Positions 24,177 to 35,375 of a stretch of 64,000 bases of DNA are shown here, one piece after another; the stretch's first letter is position 1; each line of letters begins with the position of its first letter. The notes beneath the pieces were generated by a model that saw nothing but the letters and a program-made list of their open reading frames with translations, searched no databases and was not told the DNA's origin. Position numbers and translations under genes: made by a program. Source of the stretch: Symbiodinium natans (Eukaryota; Sar; Dinophyceae; Suessiales; Symbiodiniaceae); the NCBI GenBank assembly GCA_905221605.1, contig CAJNDS010002191.1, positions 253,710 through 317,709 of the forward strand, written 5' to 3'.

Positions 24177-25786
24177 CAAGGAGTACCCTTCAGACTAGTT
24201 CTGAACAAGCTTTCAAGCCAGGCGCTGCTGTCTTCGCCTTCCGTGAGGCACCGTGGGCTCCTCTTCTCCTCTCAGCAAAATGCCGCTTAGGGCTTAGGAT
24301 GCCGCTTAGGATGCCGCTTAGGATGCCTCAAAAAAGATTTCTGAGATAAGGTTTGCACCAATTTTTTGGGGGGGGGGGGGGGGGGGGGCGGGGGCCAAAT
24401 GTTGAAACTACACCTTGAAGTACATCGAACAAACCGCCTACAGTCCGTGCTTTACAGGGTGTGGCTGGAGCCCCCGTCTCGATGCGTAAAGCACCTTTCT
24501 CCACCGATTTCTCTCCTCTGTCCTTCACGCAATACAGCTCACACCCCCACACACACGCCACACACCACCAGCAGCAGAGACCACCACCATCACCATCACC
24601 ACCAGCATCATACAACAGCACCACAGACCACACTCCATCACACACCCACACACCGCCTGACACCGCCATCAAACACTGCCACACATTGCACACCCCCACC
24701 ATCAGATCCGCTACCCACCACCACCCCCACCGCCGCCACCAAACACCGCCTATCCCGCACTCCAAACCCCACACCCCACACCCCACACCACACAGCTTCG
24801 AAGCGAGCTCTGGGAAGCCCTGCTCGTCCCCTCGCACCCGTGACTTGTCCAACAGTGTTGGGTTGCGCAGATGGTACAGCCATAAAGTCATAAAGTGGTT
24901 GTGCGTTGGCGGCATTCCGTGCAAGCGTGGTTGGCAATGACGTCTCGGCTTTGTCGGAGCCTAGGGCTGTGGACTTCGCGGATGAGACTGAGGAGAGGAG
25001 TCACGGTGGAGGGTCCTGCACCAGAGCAAGCTTCGTAATCGAGATGCAAACAGGCTTTCTGCGATGGCCCGCACTTTCTGGCAGACCATGGAGACGCGGC
25101 CCACACTGCTCGGCAGACTGCTCGGCAGACTGCTCGGCAGACTGCTCGGCAGACTGCTCGGCAGACTGCTCGGCAGACTGCTCGGCAGACTGCTGGGGAC
25201 TGCGAACTTTTTCGAGGGTCACAACACAAAAGAAGCCTGCGCCGATGCGGCGCCGCGAAAATGGTGAATGCCGCGACAACAAGCAGAACCCTCGGGCAAA
25301 GCAACAAACCAATACTTTCTAGCCAAGGCGGCCACACTTTGCAGTTTGGCGAAGTTCTTTTGAGCATCCCCCGTTTGTGTGTGAAGAAGAGCCAGCTAAC
25401 TCCTTTGACAGTGCTAAGCACATTAGATGGGAGCTGCTGGTGCGTGACACTGTAGAACTAAACGTCAAAGTTGAGGAGGAGTGCTGAGGTGGAGAAGCAG
25501 CTCCGCGTGAACGGCTAAGCCTAGGCCAAAATGCGATCGTTGTGAATTGCAGAACTGCGGCCAAACATGGCTCAAGCGACGAGGTGCACACATCGAGAAG
25601 TGTACCAGGAGCTTGGTTTTGAGTTGAGCCTGTTGTGGGAAGTGCCCTTCGAAGGTTGAGAAGGTTGACTCTGTGGTGTTGTGTTCAGGGTTTAGAGAAG
25701 AACAGCATGGTCTCCCTTCGCAAAATGACACAGCACCCAGCGCAAGAAGTGTACCACATGGTGTTCAACATATATACATATGTATG
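24177..25786. other. Unassigned region with poly-G, CAC-rich and 12-bp repeats
   Basis: GGATGCCGCTTA repeated three times (24298-24326), poly-G (24367-24388), a CAC/CCA-rich tract (24540-24790), and eight copies of a 12-base CTCGGCAGACTG minisatellite (25107-25193). No supported gene. It forms the left flank of the retrotransposon. Confidence 0.6.
25782..25786. repeat. Target-site duplication, left copy (GTATG)
   Basis: Matches 36150-36154 exactly on the other side of the element. Five bases is the usual copia length. Confidence 0.9.
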
Positions 25787-26086
25787 TGTTGAGCATCGGA
25801 GCCCAGGGATGAGGATTCTGTGTGTCTGGGGCGCTGTTCCATGGCTTACAAACTGCACGGGCGCGATTCTTTTTCCAACAACACAAGCACGTATACGGTT
25901 TCTTTACAGCAGTGCTTTTGACAGCTTCGTAGACTTTTGGCTTTACATGCTACGATACTGCGTTGCTTCGTGGTTTTGGGCCTTCACGGCCAACCTGTGG
26001 CATCGGTGCTCCACACCTTGCCGTCTTAAGCCAGACACATCGCGGCGGCACATCCTTTCCAAACCTTCACATTCTGAACATCCACA
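25787..26086 (-). repeat. 3' LTR of the retrotransposon
   Basis: 300 bp. It differs from the other LTR by three transitions and one T in a T run. Two of the three substitutions are C/T at a CpG, consistent with deamination of methylated cytosine. No TATA box is obvious. Confidence 0.95.
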
Positions 26087-26095
26087 CCCCTCCTT
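26087..26095 (-). other. Polypurine tract
   Basis: AAGGAGGGG on the minus strand directly abuts the 3' LTR. This is the expected site for plus-strand DNA priming. Confidence 0.8.
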
Positions 26096-26123
26096 GGTCC
26101 TTCCGAGAGGATCGGTCCACCTC

Positions 26124-28733
26124 TCAGAACTGCGTTGGAACTCCTTGATCTCGAGCACACACTTGGCAGAGCTCCCTTTCCCTTCGCTCATGCTGAGGGA
26201 TATTCCTCAACCCCCAACACTGCTTGTCGGTGTGGACTGTCCGGCCACCATCACATAGGAAGAAGGCTGGTGGACATACTTCTCGCACGCGAATGATTGG
26301 CTCTCCTGTTTGCACCAATCTCACCATCGCCAAGTCAGCTTGAACCCCAACCTCCATACGGGCCACTGACCTTGCGGTCTCATTTCCCAGCGAAGACTCC
26401 GCCGCTCTCTCTTGTCGCACGCCCATTGACTGCTCCCACGACGATGCAGCCGCCTCACGCAGAGATCTCGCCCCTGCTGCCCCATCTTCTCCTCTCTTTT
26501 GTTCCCTTGCCTGGCCTGCTGCACGATTCGGCCCCCTTGAAGCACAACTTGCTCCTTGATCGTGTCTTGTAAACCGCGCCACCAGCTCGGTCAACTTCTC
26601 GTGGTCCTTCTCTCCCAGCCAGCTTCCGCGGTTCACCAACTCCGATAGCTCTTTGCACTCCTTTTTGCTCAAAGGTCCGTCTTGTTGTCGTCGGGCGAGG
26701 TCGCGAAGTTTTGGAAGCTTTCTTGCTCCCCTCCTCAAACATTCACGAAAACACTCCCAAACGGCCAACACTGCGATCAGCGTAACCAATCCCAGGAAAT
26801 ACAGCTCCCATTCCACTCTCATCGGATTTTGCCAGTCCTCCTCCTCTCGGCCCTGCTCCTCTCGTCCAGCGCAGCACTTAACCATAACCACCACTAAAAC
26901 CACTATCCTAAACACTCCAACCCACCTTGTTGTAGCTTGTGGCTGCGGCTTCGCTGCTGTTGCTGCTGTCGAGACGTGCTCCTTTTCCGCCCACCGCATT
27001 GGCCTCAATGCCACCACAACGTCGTCCACGTAGAACACGGCATGCTCCACCACCATCTTTCGAACTCTTGTAGAAGACGACGGTGAACTCGTAGTCGGCG
27101 ACGTTCCAGGCAAACTTGTAGGAGGCGACGTTGCAGGCGAACTTGTAGGAGGCGAACTTGTAGGAGTTGACGTTCCAGGCGAACTTGTATGAGTTGACGT
27201 TCCAGGCGAACTTGTAGGAGTTGACGTTCCAGGCGAACTTGTATGAGGCGAACATGTTGGGGGCGACTCTGACACAAACGATGGCGGACTCAATGGAGGC
27301 GTCCCAGGTGATCCTGACGAAGGCGACGGCGAACATGTCAAGGGCGACGTTCCAGGCGAACTTGTAGGAGGCGACGTTCCAGGCGAACTTGTATGAGTTG
27401 ACGTTCCAGGCGAACTTGTAGGAGGCGAACTTGTATGATTTGAGCTTGTTGGAGGCGACGTTCCAGGCGAACTTGTACGAGGCGACGTTCCAGGCGAACT
27501 TGTATGAGGCGAACTTGTAGGAGGCACCCTCATAGCTTTCACCCTCGGTCCCGATCTACATCTCAGCCCCCACTTTTCTCCAATGTCCTTCAGCCTCTGG
27601 CCCGGGACTTGTTTCGTGACCCGGACAATGAATAACGTAATAGCCTCGTCCTTCACCTTCTGCCGCAGCCATTCGCATTTCAACTTCAAATGCCTCGTTC
27701 TCCATGAATTGTTCTCGCCACCCAAGATCGCAAGCGCCGCTGTGCTGTCGATCATCAACACGCACCGGTGCGGGAATATTTGCATATCCCTCAACGTTGC
27801 CCTCACTGCCTCCATCATCTGCGCCCCTTCCGTCACCGAGATCACTTCAGCCTCCGCGCTGCTCAACGTTATTGTGCTATGCCTCCATGACTTCCAGCAC
27901 AGCACAGTATTCCTCCACACCACCATCGCCCCTCCATGACTTCGCCGGCCTTCCGGGGCAAACGATGCATCCGTAAACGCGTACAGATCCCGGGGATCAT
28001 CTTGCACACTTTTTCCCGTGAACAGGCCCATGCTTCTTGTCGTGTTGATGTAGGCCAGCAGCTTCTTCGAAATCTTGACCGCTCTTTCTGGATCCCTTGT
28101 CGTACACGACGAAACAATAGCCACTGGAAAACTTATCTCCGGTCTCGTTCTCTGCGATAACCAGAGTAGTTCTCCACACCGTTGTTGCGCATCCTTCACG
28201 TTGGCATCGAACAAGGCCTTTCCTTCAGCGTCGGTGGGGATCTCCGGCATCTCATGCTCCATCGTTAGCCATTCCTTTGTTGCTGGCAGGACGCTGTACT
28301 CGTTCTCAGCGGCGTGGGCCCTCACGATCTCCGCGGCGTACCCCTCCTGGGACAACGAGTACCCCTCCTCGGTTCTTCGAATTTCCATTCCCAGGAATCT
28401 GACTTGCCCTTCCTTCGTCACCCACTGCATGCCGCTCGTCTCCCACTCGCTGTGTAGCCAACTGAAGAAGCCCTTTATGGTTTCATCCTCCCCAACCGCC
28501 AGCACATCGTCCACGTAGAACACAACGTAACCAATCACGACCTCCTTCTCTTGCACCACCGCCACAATCTTGAAGAGGTTCGGGTCCGTGACGCACGGTT
28601 TCAGCGTGCTTGCACTTCCACCCCTTTGTACTCTGCGCTGAACTTCGCCTCCGCGGCCCGCGTGTTCCTGAAGGTGGTCCACCACTTTGGACTTTGTCTG
28701 AATCCGTACAACGCTGTTTGCACCAACCAGCAT
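26124..28733 (-). CDS. Retrotransposon RT C-terminal part, RNase H and env-like tail
   Basis: 869-codon open frame; the family sequence is convincing from about codon 40 on, where it takes over from the previous frame at about 28610. Codons 70-80 hold FYVDDVLAVG, the reverse transcriptase catalytic motif. RNase H: TDASF (D255), LSSAEAE (E294), D329, then RTRHLKLK. Codons 400-555 are degenerate SSPGTSPPT repeats (DNA 27070-27535). Codons 604-622 and 645-662 are strongly hydrophobic, probably two membrane spans, and 670-800 is charged. The end has C820, C827, H834, C839, C856 and C859 (CQVC), a possible zinc-binding cluster. Membrane spans plus a Cys cluster after RNase H occupy the position of an envelope-like domain; a role in particles is inference. 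A second FYVDDVVVAL lies at codons 567-576. The frame stops 37 bases before the LTR. Confidence 0.85.
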   Translation of the reverse strand: MLVGANSVVRIQTKSKVVDHLQEHAGRGGEVQRRVQRGGSASTLKPCVTDPNLFKIVAVVQEKEVVIGYVVFYVDDVLAVGEDETIKGFFSWLHSEWETSGMQWVTKEGQVRFLGMEIRRTEEGYSLSQEGYAAEIVRAHAAENEYSVLPATKEWLTMEHEMPEIPTDAEGKALFDANVKDAQQRCGELLWLSQRTRPEISFPVAIVSSCTTRDPERAVKISKKLLAYINTTRSMGLFTGKSVQDDPRDLYAFTDASFAPEGRRSHGGAMVVWRNTVLCWKSWRHSTITLSSAEAEVISVTEGAQMMEAVRATLRDMQIFPHRCVLMIDSTAALAILGGENNSWRTRHLKLKCEWLRQKVKDEAITLFIVRVTKQVPGQRLKDIGEKWGLRCRSGPRVKAMRVPPTSSPHTSSPGTSPRTSSPGTSPPTSSNHTSSPPTSSPGTSTHTSSPGTSPPTSSPGTSPLTCSPSPSSGSPGTPPLSPPSFVSESPPTCSPHTSSPGTSTPTSSPGTSTHTSSPGTSTPTSSPPTSSPATSPPTSLPGTSPTTSSPSSSTRVRKMVVEHAVFYVDDVVVALRPMRWAEKEHVSTAATAAKPQPQATTRWVGVFRIVVLVVVMVKCCAGREEQGREEEDWQNPMRVEWELYFLGLVTLIAVLAVWECFRECLRRGARKLPKLRDLARRQQDGPLSKKECKELSELVNRGSWLGEKDHEKLTELVARFTRHDQGASCASRGPNRAAGQAREQKRGEDGAAGARSLREAAASSWEQSMGVRQERAAESSLGNETARSVARMEVGVQADLAMVRLVQTGEPIIRVREVCPPAFFLCDGGRTVHTDKQCWGLRNIPQHERRERELCQVCARDQGVPTQF

Positions 28734-31700
28734 TCCCCTTCTTGGGCCAGACCAGCTGCAATCACCGCCTTCGGAACCCTCAAAATGTAGCGTCTCGCCC
28801 CTTTTGGCAAAGGTGCTGTCAAAAAGGCAGCTCGGATATCATCAATCGCTGCGCCCCATCTCTTGTAGCCAGCCTCTGCAATGACTGTTCGGACGATATC
28901 GGCGGTGGCCCCGGCGCTGTAGAGGTCCTGCACAGACAACGTGTCATCTTCGACCTGGTTGCCGCAAGCCACTATCCTCACCTTTCTTTTGTACTTTGCA
29001 CGATCTGGGTCTCCTTTCTCTTCTTCAGGGTGCTCAGGTGGTTTCACCGTCCACACACACTTGCCGTGCACGTACTCCACGTCTTCGAGGCTATCTGCTT
29101 CCTCCTTTGTGATTCTCAGGATGGCGCCCTTACCTTCCAACGCATCGATCTCCTTCTTCATCGACGGCTTCCATTTCATCAACACCTTCATGGCTTCGCT
29201 TTGTCTCACAGTGTGCACCACCTGGAGGTCCGTCATCAGCTTCTCCAACAACTCCTCCACGTTGTCCGTGTAGATGTTCTCTATGGAGGCCTTTGCCACT
29301 TTGGCATCCTTCCTCCTCTGCTTCACTTCTTCTTGATCTTGCTCCTCAAACGTATGGACGGCCCTGATGGCTGACACCCTTACCTCAGGTGACTTTGAAG
29401 AAGAAGAGCTCACAGTATTGGCTGCTCCCGAACTTGGCCTCGAGGACTCCGACGAGGACAAGTACTTGAGCTCATCTCCCGGCAGGGCAAAACCAAGTTC
29501 ACGAAGTGCATCACTGTCCTCTGATGTAAGGCAATCCGACCCCCTGATGGAGTATGCCGACAGCACCACCCTGTCGCCAGTCCACGGCTGCGTTGAATGC
29601 CAGCTCCTCGGGTTGAACGTCACAGGACGATTTGCTACTGGGAGAAGCTTGCCCTTGACCAACTTGTCGCCAATCTTTTCCATGCAACTGACTTCATCCG
29701 ATTTTTCTGGCTCTCCCTCCGCCCACACCTCTCCGTTCTGGAACTTGGATATTGGGAAGACCACCGTTTCGGATGACAAGTCGTTGTGGGAATCTCTATG
29801 AGGTTGCGTCCTGAGGTTCCTGAACAACACCAAGGATGTGAATTGGTGAGTCGGATGACGGGTCCTCACCCAATGGGCCATCATCTTCGTCGAGTACTTG
29901 AACATCTTGACGTTTTTCTTCAAGCCCATGACTCCTCCATGCACATAGGCGCCTGTTCCCCACTGCTTCGGGGCCCACATCTCAGGGTCTGGAGGGGAAA
30001 AAGCATCTCTTGATAGTTCGTCGTGCGGAAGAAGGGCCATCAGCATCTCCAGCGTCTCCTGCGTGATGTTCTCTTTCTCCAAGCACTCCTTTGCGTATCG
30101 CTCAGGCGGGGACAAGTTCCTCTCTCGCCCCTCTTCAGGCTCCAATTCCTCCTCCAACACCCCTGGCGTTTTCCCTTTCGCTCTCCTTGTTGGAGGTTTG
30201 TACTTCACCTCACTTCCGCGAAGCTCCGGAAGCAATCTCGGCTCCAGTTCCGTTGGATCAATGAGGTTCACGCGCACGCCCTTTGCCACCACCAAACCAC
30301 CATCATCTCGTGCCATGATGTGCCCATCAGTGACGTCGCCTGAGGGTCCTCGACACGATGCTCTCTTCCACCTCGGAGGCATATCCCCCTCAGACGCTGC
30401 CTTCTTTTCACCAGTGCCGGCGTACGATTTTGTCTTGTACCACACCTCTTGTCCAAATGCAGGGATCTCTGGCTCATTCGGTCTCATGCGCCTTTCCCAC
30501 TTTTTTGCTGCAGCATGCTGCGCGGCCAGCGGCCAATCCCCCGGCGACGCCCTTGACGATGTCAGCAACGCTCTCACCGTTCTTTTCGTCCATTTCACTG
30601 CTGCTTCAGCGGTGGCGTTCCCTGCTGGTTCGGAACCTGATGTCTTTGTGTGGATCAACCCCACCTCAGCACTCCATTTCCGAAGCGCCCTTGTTCCAAA
30701 CTCTCTTGCTCTGTCCGAATGAAGCCGATGTAGAGGTAGCCCTTCCTTCATTATCGTCAGCCTCATCTCTTGGATTGCCTGCAACGTTTCCGCACCTCTT
30801 CGTCCTCTCATCGGGCGAACCAAGTACAGCGTCTCGTACTCCACGGGCTGCTGAAGCTTCTCAATCTGCTCATCAAACTTCTTCTTTTCCTCCTGGACCT
30901 CCTTTTTCCCGGAAGACTCACCGCTTTCCCTTGAGCTGCAAACCCCACTGTCCCCTTGAAACACCACCTCGTCGATGTCCTTTAACGCACCACCTTTTTG
31001 TGCATCTTGATCAGGATGTTCGAGCGTTTCCACCTCCGAGGACGTCAAGTGGCTTGCTTTCCTTTCCTCCACAGACTGCAATGACGAAGCACCTTCTAAG
31101 GACTGCATGGACTCCTTCGGGTTCGAGGACTGCGATGGCGAAGCACCTTCTAAGGACTGCATGGACTCCTTCGGGTTCGAGGACTGCGAGGGCGATTCTC
31201 CACTTTTTCCTCCCTTGCCTTCCCCTTCAGACTCCGTCGGCTCATAGTCCAGCTCCTCCTCTTCTGCCATCTCCATTTCTCCTTGGGCTTCATCTGGATC
31301 CAAATCTTCACGCGGCTCATCCTTCTTCTTCTTCTGGTCCTGGTTCGGCAAGAACTCCTTTGGCACCCTCAACGCTCCCACCAGAAGATACTTGTAATCC
31401 TTCTCGTACAGGTCCCTCCCAAACGTCTTGAAAGGACCAGCCATATCCAGAGCTAACGAAGCCTGAGGATACTCTGTCCTCCTATGGGGCTTTCCAGTTG
31501 CCGCACTTTGTGTACAGATACTGCAGTCGCGCCTGAACGGCACGTGGTCCGCCTGGAGGTGCCTTCTCCACTCCAGACGCTGCTTGGCGGTCATGGCCTT
31601 GATCCTTGGACTCACCACTGCCCGATCATCTATTGCCTTCGCAATCTCCCTTCTCAGGCCCCTTGACCACGTTGCCAACTTCGCCGGGTCCATCTTCATC

Positions 31701-31930
31701 GCGTTCTCCGACTTCACCCTGACGTCGACCAAACCGTTGAGGCGCTCCAAGGCGTAGTTCGTACCAATCGTGGTGGGCTTCCTCGCAGGATGTTCCAAGG
31801 CGCCTTGATCGAACGAGTACTCGTCCAAACCCGTGGCCTTCATGAACTCCACCCACAACTGTGTCCTCCACAAGCTGGCGTAGTCTCTTCCATCATTCCA
31901 CAGAGTGTTTGGGTCTCTAGGATGCTCCAC
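28607..31930 (-). CDS. Retrotransposon polyprotein: integrase, 2OG-oxygenase-like domain, RT N-terminal part
   Basis: Codons 1-60 finish the methyltransferase-like segment (VEHPRDP; ARKPTTIGTN at 49-58). The integrase zinc site is H124, H129, C136 and C139; its catalytic triad is D162, D406 and E442 (D,D35E). 245-285 are two PSQSSNPKESMQSLEGAS repeats. Codons 490-560 form a small basic domain (EVWYKTKSYAGTGEKKAA ... RWKRASCRG). Codons about 650-797 carry QPHRDSHN (H711, D713), a spacing of 65, then SWHSTQPWTGDRVVLSAYS (H778, R787): the metal-binding HxD...H and 2-oxoglutarate-binding Arg pattern of Fe(II)/2OG dioxygenases, with the usual H-to-R spacing of 9. Codons 915-1090 are the reverse transcriptase fingers and palm start (DDIRAAFL, ALYGFRQSPKWW). 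The frame breaks near 28607, where another frame continues to YVDD. Confidence 0.88.
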
Positions 31931-34900
31931 TAAGAACCCCGGTGGCCTTTCCAGGTCGCGCGAACTTGCTCACCATGTACAGCAAGAACATCTTCGCAAT
32001 CAACTCCGTGTCTCCATCCACACGTTCCCTTTGGGTTTCAGTGAGCTCCGCTATCCCGTAAGGACTTTCTCCCGTACGCACAGGACCTTCACGACCTGGA
32101 ACTTCCCTCCACCTCATCACAGAGAACGTTCGACACGGTGGCCCTCCAAGAAGGTCTTCCAACCTTCCAGTAGCTGCCGCCCACATGAGGACCTTGTAGA
32201 TGCCGTCCTTGGTCACGTCGTACGCCTTGCTCTTCTCGATGTCGACATTGAGGAGCACACGCTCGTCGTTCACGCCTTCCCCAATCGTTGCCAACGGGTC
32301 ATCCTGGAAACCCTTTCCGGAGAACAAGTTCACGACCCACCTTTTTGACTTGAGCATCTTCCTTCTTTCACGTCTCGTCAACGGGAGGTTCTTCATGTAG
32401 TTCCAGCCGGCCTCGTCGGTGAACTCCAGCACCGTGAACAACTTGTCCTTGACCTTGCCAGGGAGGTCCTTGAACATTGGCGCCGTTTCGATAGCTTTTG
32501 CCAGCGCGGCCCAGTCCTTTACCTCCACCAATCTCCTCAAAGATGTAGTCCACGGCTCCGCTTCACGGTCGTTCACCGCATCGATCTTTGCCTTCAAGGC
32601 CTTCACCTCCACGTACAGCTCTCGACGCTTCTTCTCCTCAATGTGGTTGATAATTCTTTTCGCTTCTTCCTTTGCGACTTCAGGACATCCCCCTCGCAGC
32701 GTAGTTCTCATTTTTCCAAACTCCGGGCGCTTAATGGCCAGCTTCTTCCCTGTCCATGTCACCTTCCACCCATGGTTCACGAGCTCGCACATGGGGATTA
32801 TAGTTTGTGTCCTGGTGTCGCTGCCGGCGATGATCGTGCCCACGTCATTCTGCATGAGCTCCTTCTTTGTGTCCCCCGCCAACACCACAGAAACTGGAAC
32901 GGCATCTCGCCGCTCCTTCTCATCCCGCGGTGGCCTGAGGATGTTGGTTGCCCCTGAATCTATAAGTGCATCTTGTTCTTCAGCTCCATTTGTCAGAGGC
33001 TCTGCTGCACACACCCTCACCGCCTTCAGCCTCAACTCATCTAGCTGGCGTTGCAAGGACTCCACTGCGCCTTGAGAGGTTCCATTCGAGGAGGTAGTCG
33101 ACAAGGAGGTCTTTGCTGCCATTAACGTCTTGATCGCCTTCGTGGCCTCCCCAAGCATCTCCTTCAAGTCCTGCTGTTCCTGTTCCTGAGGCTCGCCTTT
33201 TGTTGACGGTGAGGTCGGTTGTGGCTCTGGCTCCGGACTCATAGACTTTGCGGTCGGCTCCTCAGTGCGCCCCTTTCCTTTCCCCTTCGAAGGTGACTTT
33301 GGCCCAGGTCTCTCCTTCTGCTCATTCGACTTCACCTCCGCGCTCTTCGTGGGGCAGTCCTTGGCGAAGTGACCCTTTGCCGAACACACCAGGCATCGAC
33401 CCTTCTTTTGCGTTTCGCCCCACTCGTGGGCCCATTTGCACGACTCCCCTTTGATGCACCCCTCGTCCTTCTTCGCAAACCACTTGCAGGCCCCCTTCGC
33501 TGTTGGCTGCTTTCCCTTGGATCCTCCCTTGGGGTTCTGACTGGCGGCCTCCGAAGTTGTAGCCACGCTTCTCGCCTTTGGATTCTTTTCCGAAGACCCA
33601 CTCGACGATGAAGTCGCCAATGTTTCCATCTCGGCTTGCAAGTGCTCATGGAAGCTGAGGGTCTTTTCTAAAGTGGGCCCTGCATCTAGCTGCAAAGTAC
33701 TTCTCATCAGTGAGGTGCGGAAGGAGATTTGGGGATGCTTTTGAAGTAGCCCATCAACTATCACTCCCAAGCCTTTCGTCAAAAGAACGGGGTCAGGGGT
33801 AGCAACATCGATGTCTCGGGCTCTGCTAAACCAACGCCCCCAACGACGTAACTCCTCCACCGCTTCAGTTGGTGACGTTGCCGGACTTGGTGAAGTGAGT
33901 TGTCTCAACAACAGGGTTTTCTCCGCTTCACCACCAGGCCTATACATGGTGAGCAAGCGGTAGACCATCAACATCGTCGAGGAGGTTGCCTTTCTTGTAA
34001 CCATCTCCGTTCTCACTTCCTCGCCCAGCGCCGCCAAAACCATGCTAGCCGCTCTTGCGTTCACTCGAGAGTAGCGACCCTCCTCCAGGACCGCGGACTT
34101 CGTTGGTTTGAGGGCCAGCTTTTCCATTGGCGAAGCCGTCACCCACCTCTGGTAGTACTCCTCGGCAGCCTTTTTGGTTTGCATCCACCACTCTGCTGAC
34201 GAATCACTGAGGTCGCCCATCACTGCGCCCACCACCTCCAACCAGTCCTGGATGTCAATCGGGCTCGTGTCCTTTCCTGGCAGTGGCAAACTTGGCAAAG
34301 TTGTCGTCCCTGGCTTCACAACTTCAGGTCCCTCAGGCTTCTTTTCCATCTGCTTCAGCTGAACATCCTGAAGTTGCTTGATCCCAGTTGCCAAGGCCCC
34401 CAAGATGTCACCCTGTCTCGGACCCGTTGACGTTGAGGCCCTCGCAGCTCCACCACCAGCATCGACTCCGATCATCTGCGGACCAAACGATCGTGGCGCC
34501 CCCTCCGGATAGGGCTGCTCTTCTCTCCCTCCTTGAGCAGCACTTCGCGGATTGTGGCCTTGCATGGTCGGATCCCTGTGATCATGCCGAGGAGGACCAC
34601 CGTCGCCTTGTGGTAGCTGCTGACGATCTTGGCCTCGAGAACCACCAGGAAGTTGAGGTAGCGGAGGTCGTACTTGCCCATGGGAACCTCCAGCGGATTG
34701 AGGTAGGACAGCTTGAACATGGTCTTGGGGATCTCCAGCGGATTGAGGTAGGACATCTCGAACATGCCCCTGAGAACCACCAGGAAGTTGATGTAGCAGA
34801 GGTTGTACTTGCCCATGAGCGCCTCCAGCGGGCTGAGGTAGGACTGCTTGAACATGCTCTCGAGGGCCACCTGGGGGTTGGGGTAGCGGAGTTGGAAGGT

Positions 34901-35375
34901 GCCCATGAAGGCCTCCGGCAGGTTGCACTTGGCTTCGCCTCAGTTCATCCCGCTGCTGGGTCACCTGTGTCAATTGCTCCCGCAAACTCCTCAACTCTTC
35001 CCTTTGGCCCGCCATGAAGTCTTGGACTTGCCGACGCACCTCCGCCTGGATCTCCGAACTCCCCGTAGAGCTCATTGAACTCCCACCTCCTCTCATCAGG
35101 CCATAGATCAAGGGTGCTCTCCTCTGGCTTTCCCTCAACCTCTGAAGATCTCCCCGACGAAACAGTGGCGACTGAGGTGCCACGTCCGCCATCTCTTGCA
35201 CTGGCGGCGGTGAGAACCTCCATGAGTCCGGAATCTGCAGCTCTTCAGGAGGCGAAAACCCTCCCGGCTGCATGTGTGGAGCACCATTCTGTCTCCGGCT
35301 GCTGCGTAGTGTTGTTGGGACATCTGTGCTTGCTGGTGCTGAAGGTGAGCTGGAGTGAACCCTAAACCACCCCAA
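31920..35375 (-). CDS. Retrotransposon Gag, protease and cytosine-methyltransferase-like segment
   Basis: 1152-codon frame. 105-145 is a probable coiled coil. 150-260 are about 20-residue repeats (QPAGGxHGxVQxxLPQ). 360-590 is helical, capsid-like. C630-C640-C646-H650 fits a CCCH zinc finger, and C661-C664-H669-C674 is the retroviral-type CCHC knuckle, both RNA-binding by family. 804-810 LIDSGAT is the aspartic protease site. 1013-1090 has VVNLFSGKG, LLNVDIEKS and LLGGPPCRTFSVMRWR, matching motifs I and IV (catalytic Cys, here C1081) of DNA C5-cytosine methyltransferases. The frame ends at a stop because of one extra base at 31931; without it the sequence runs into VEHPRDP of the next frame, so the domain is cut in two by the frame change. 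Confidence 0.85.

Noticed and set aside
34472-34906. Plus-strand and alternative minus-strand frames with LSYLNPLE-type repeats inside gag
   Set aside because: They are out-of-phase readings of the Gag Pro/Gly repeat region (about 63-base DNA units).
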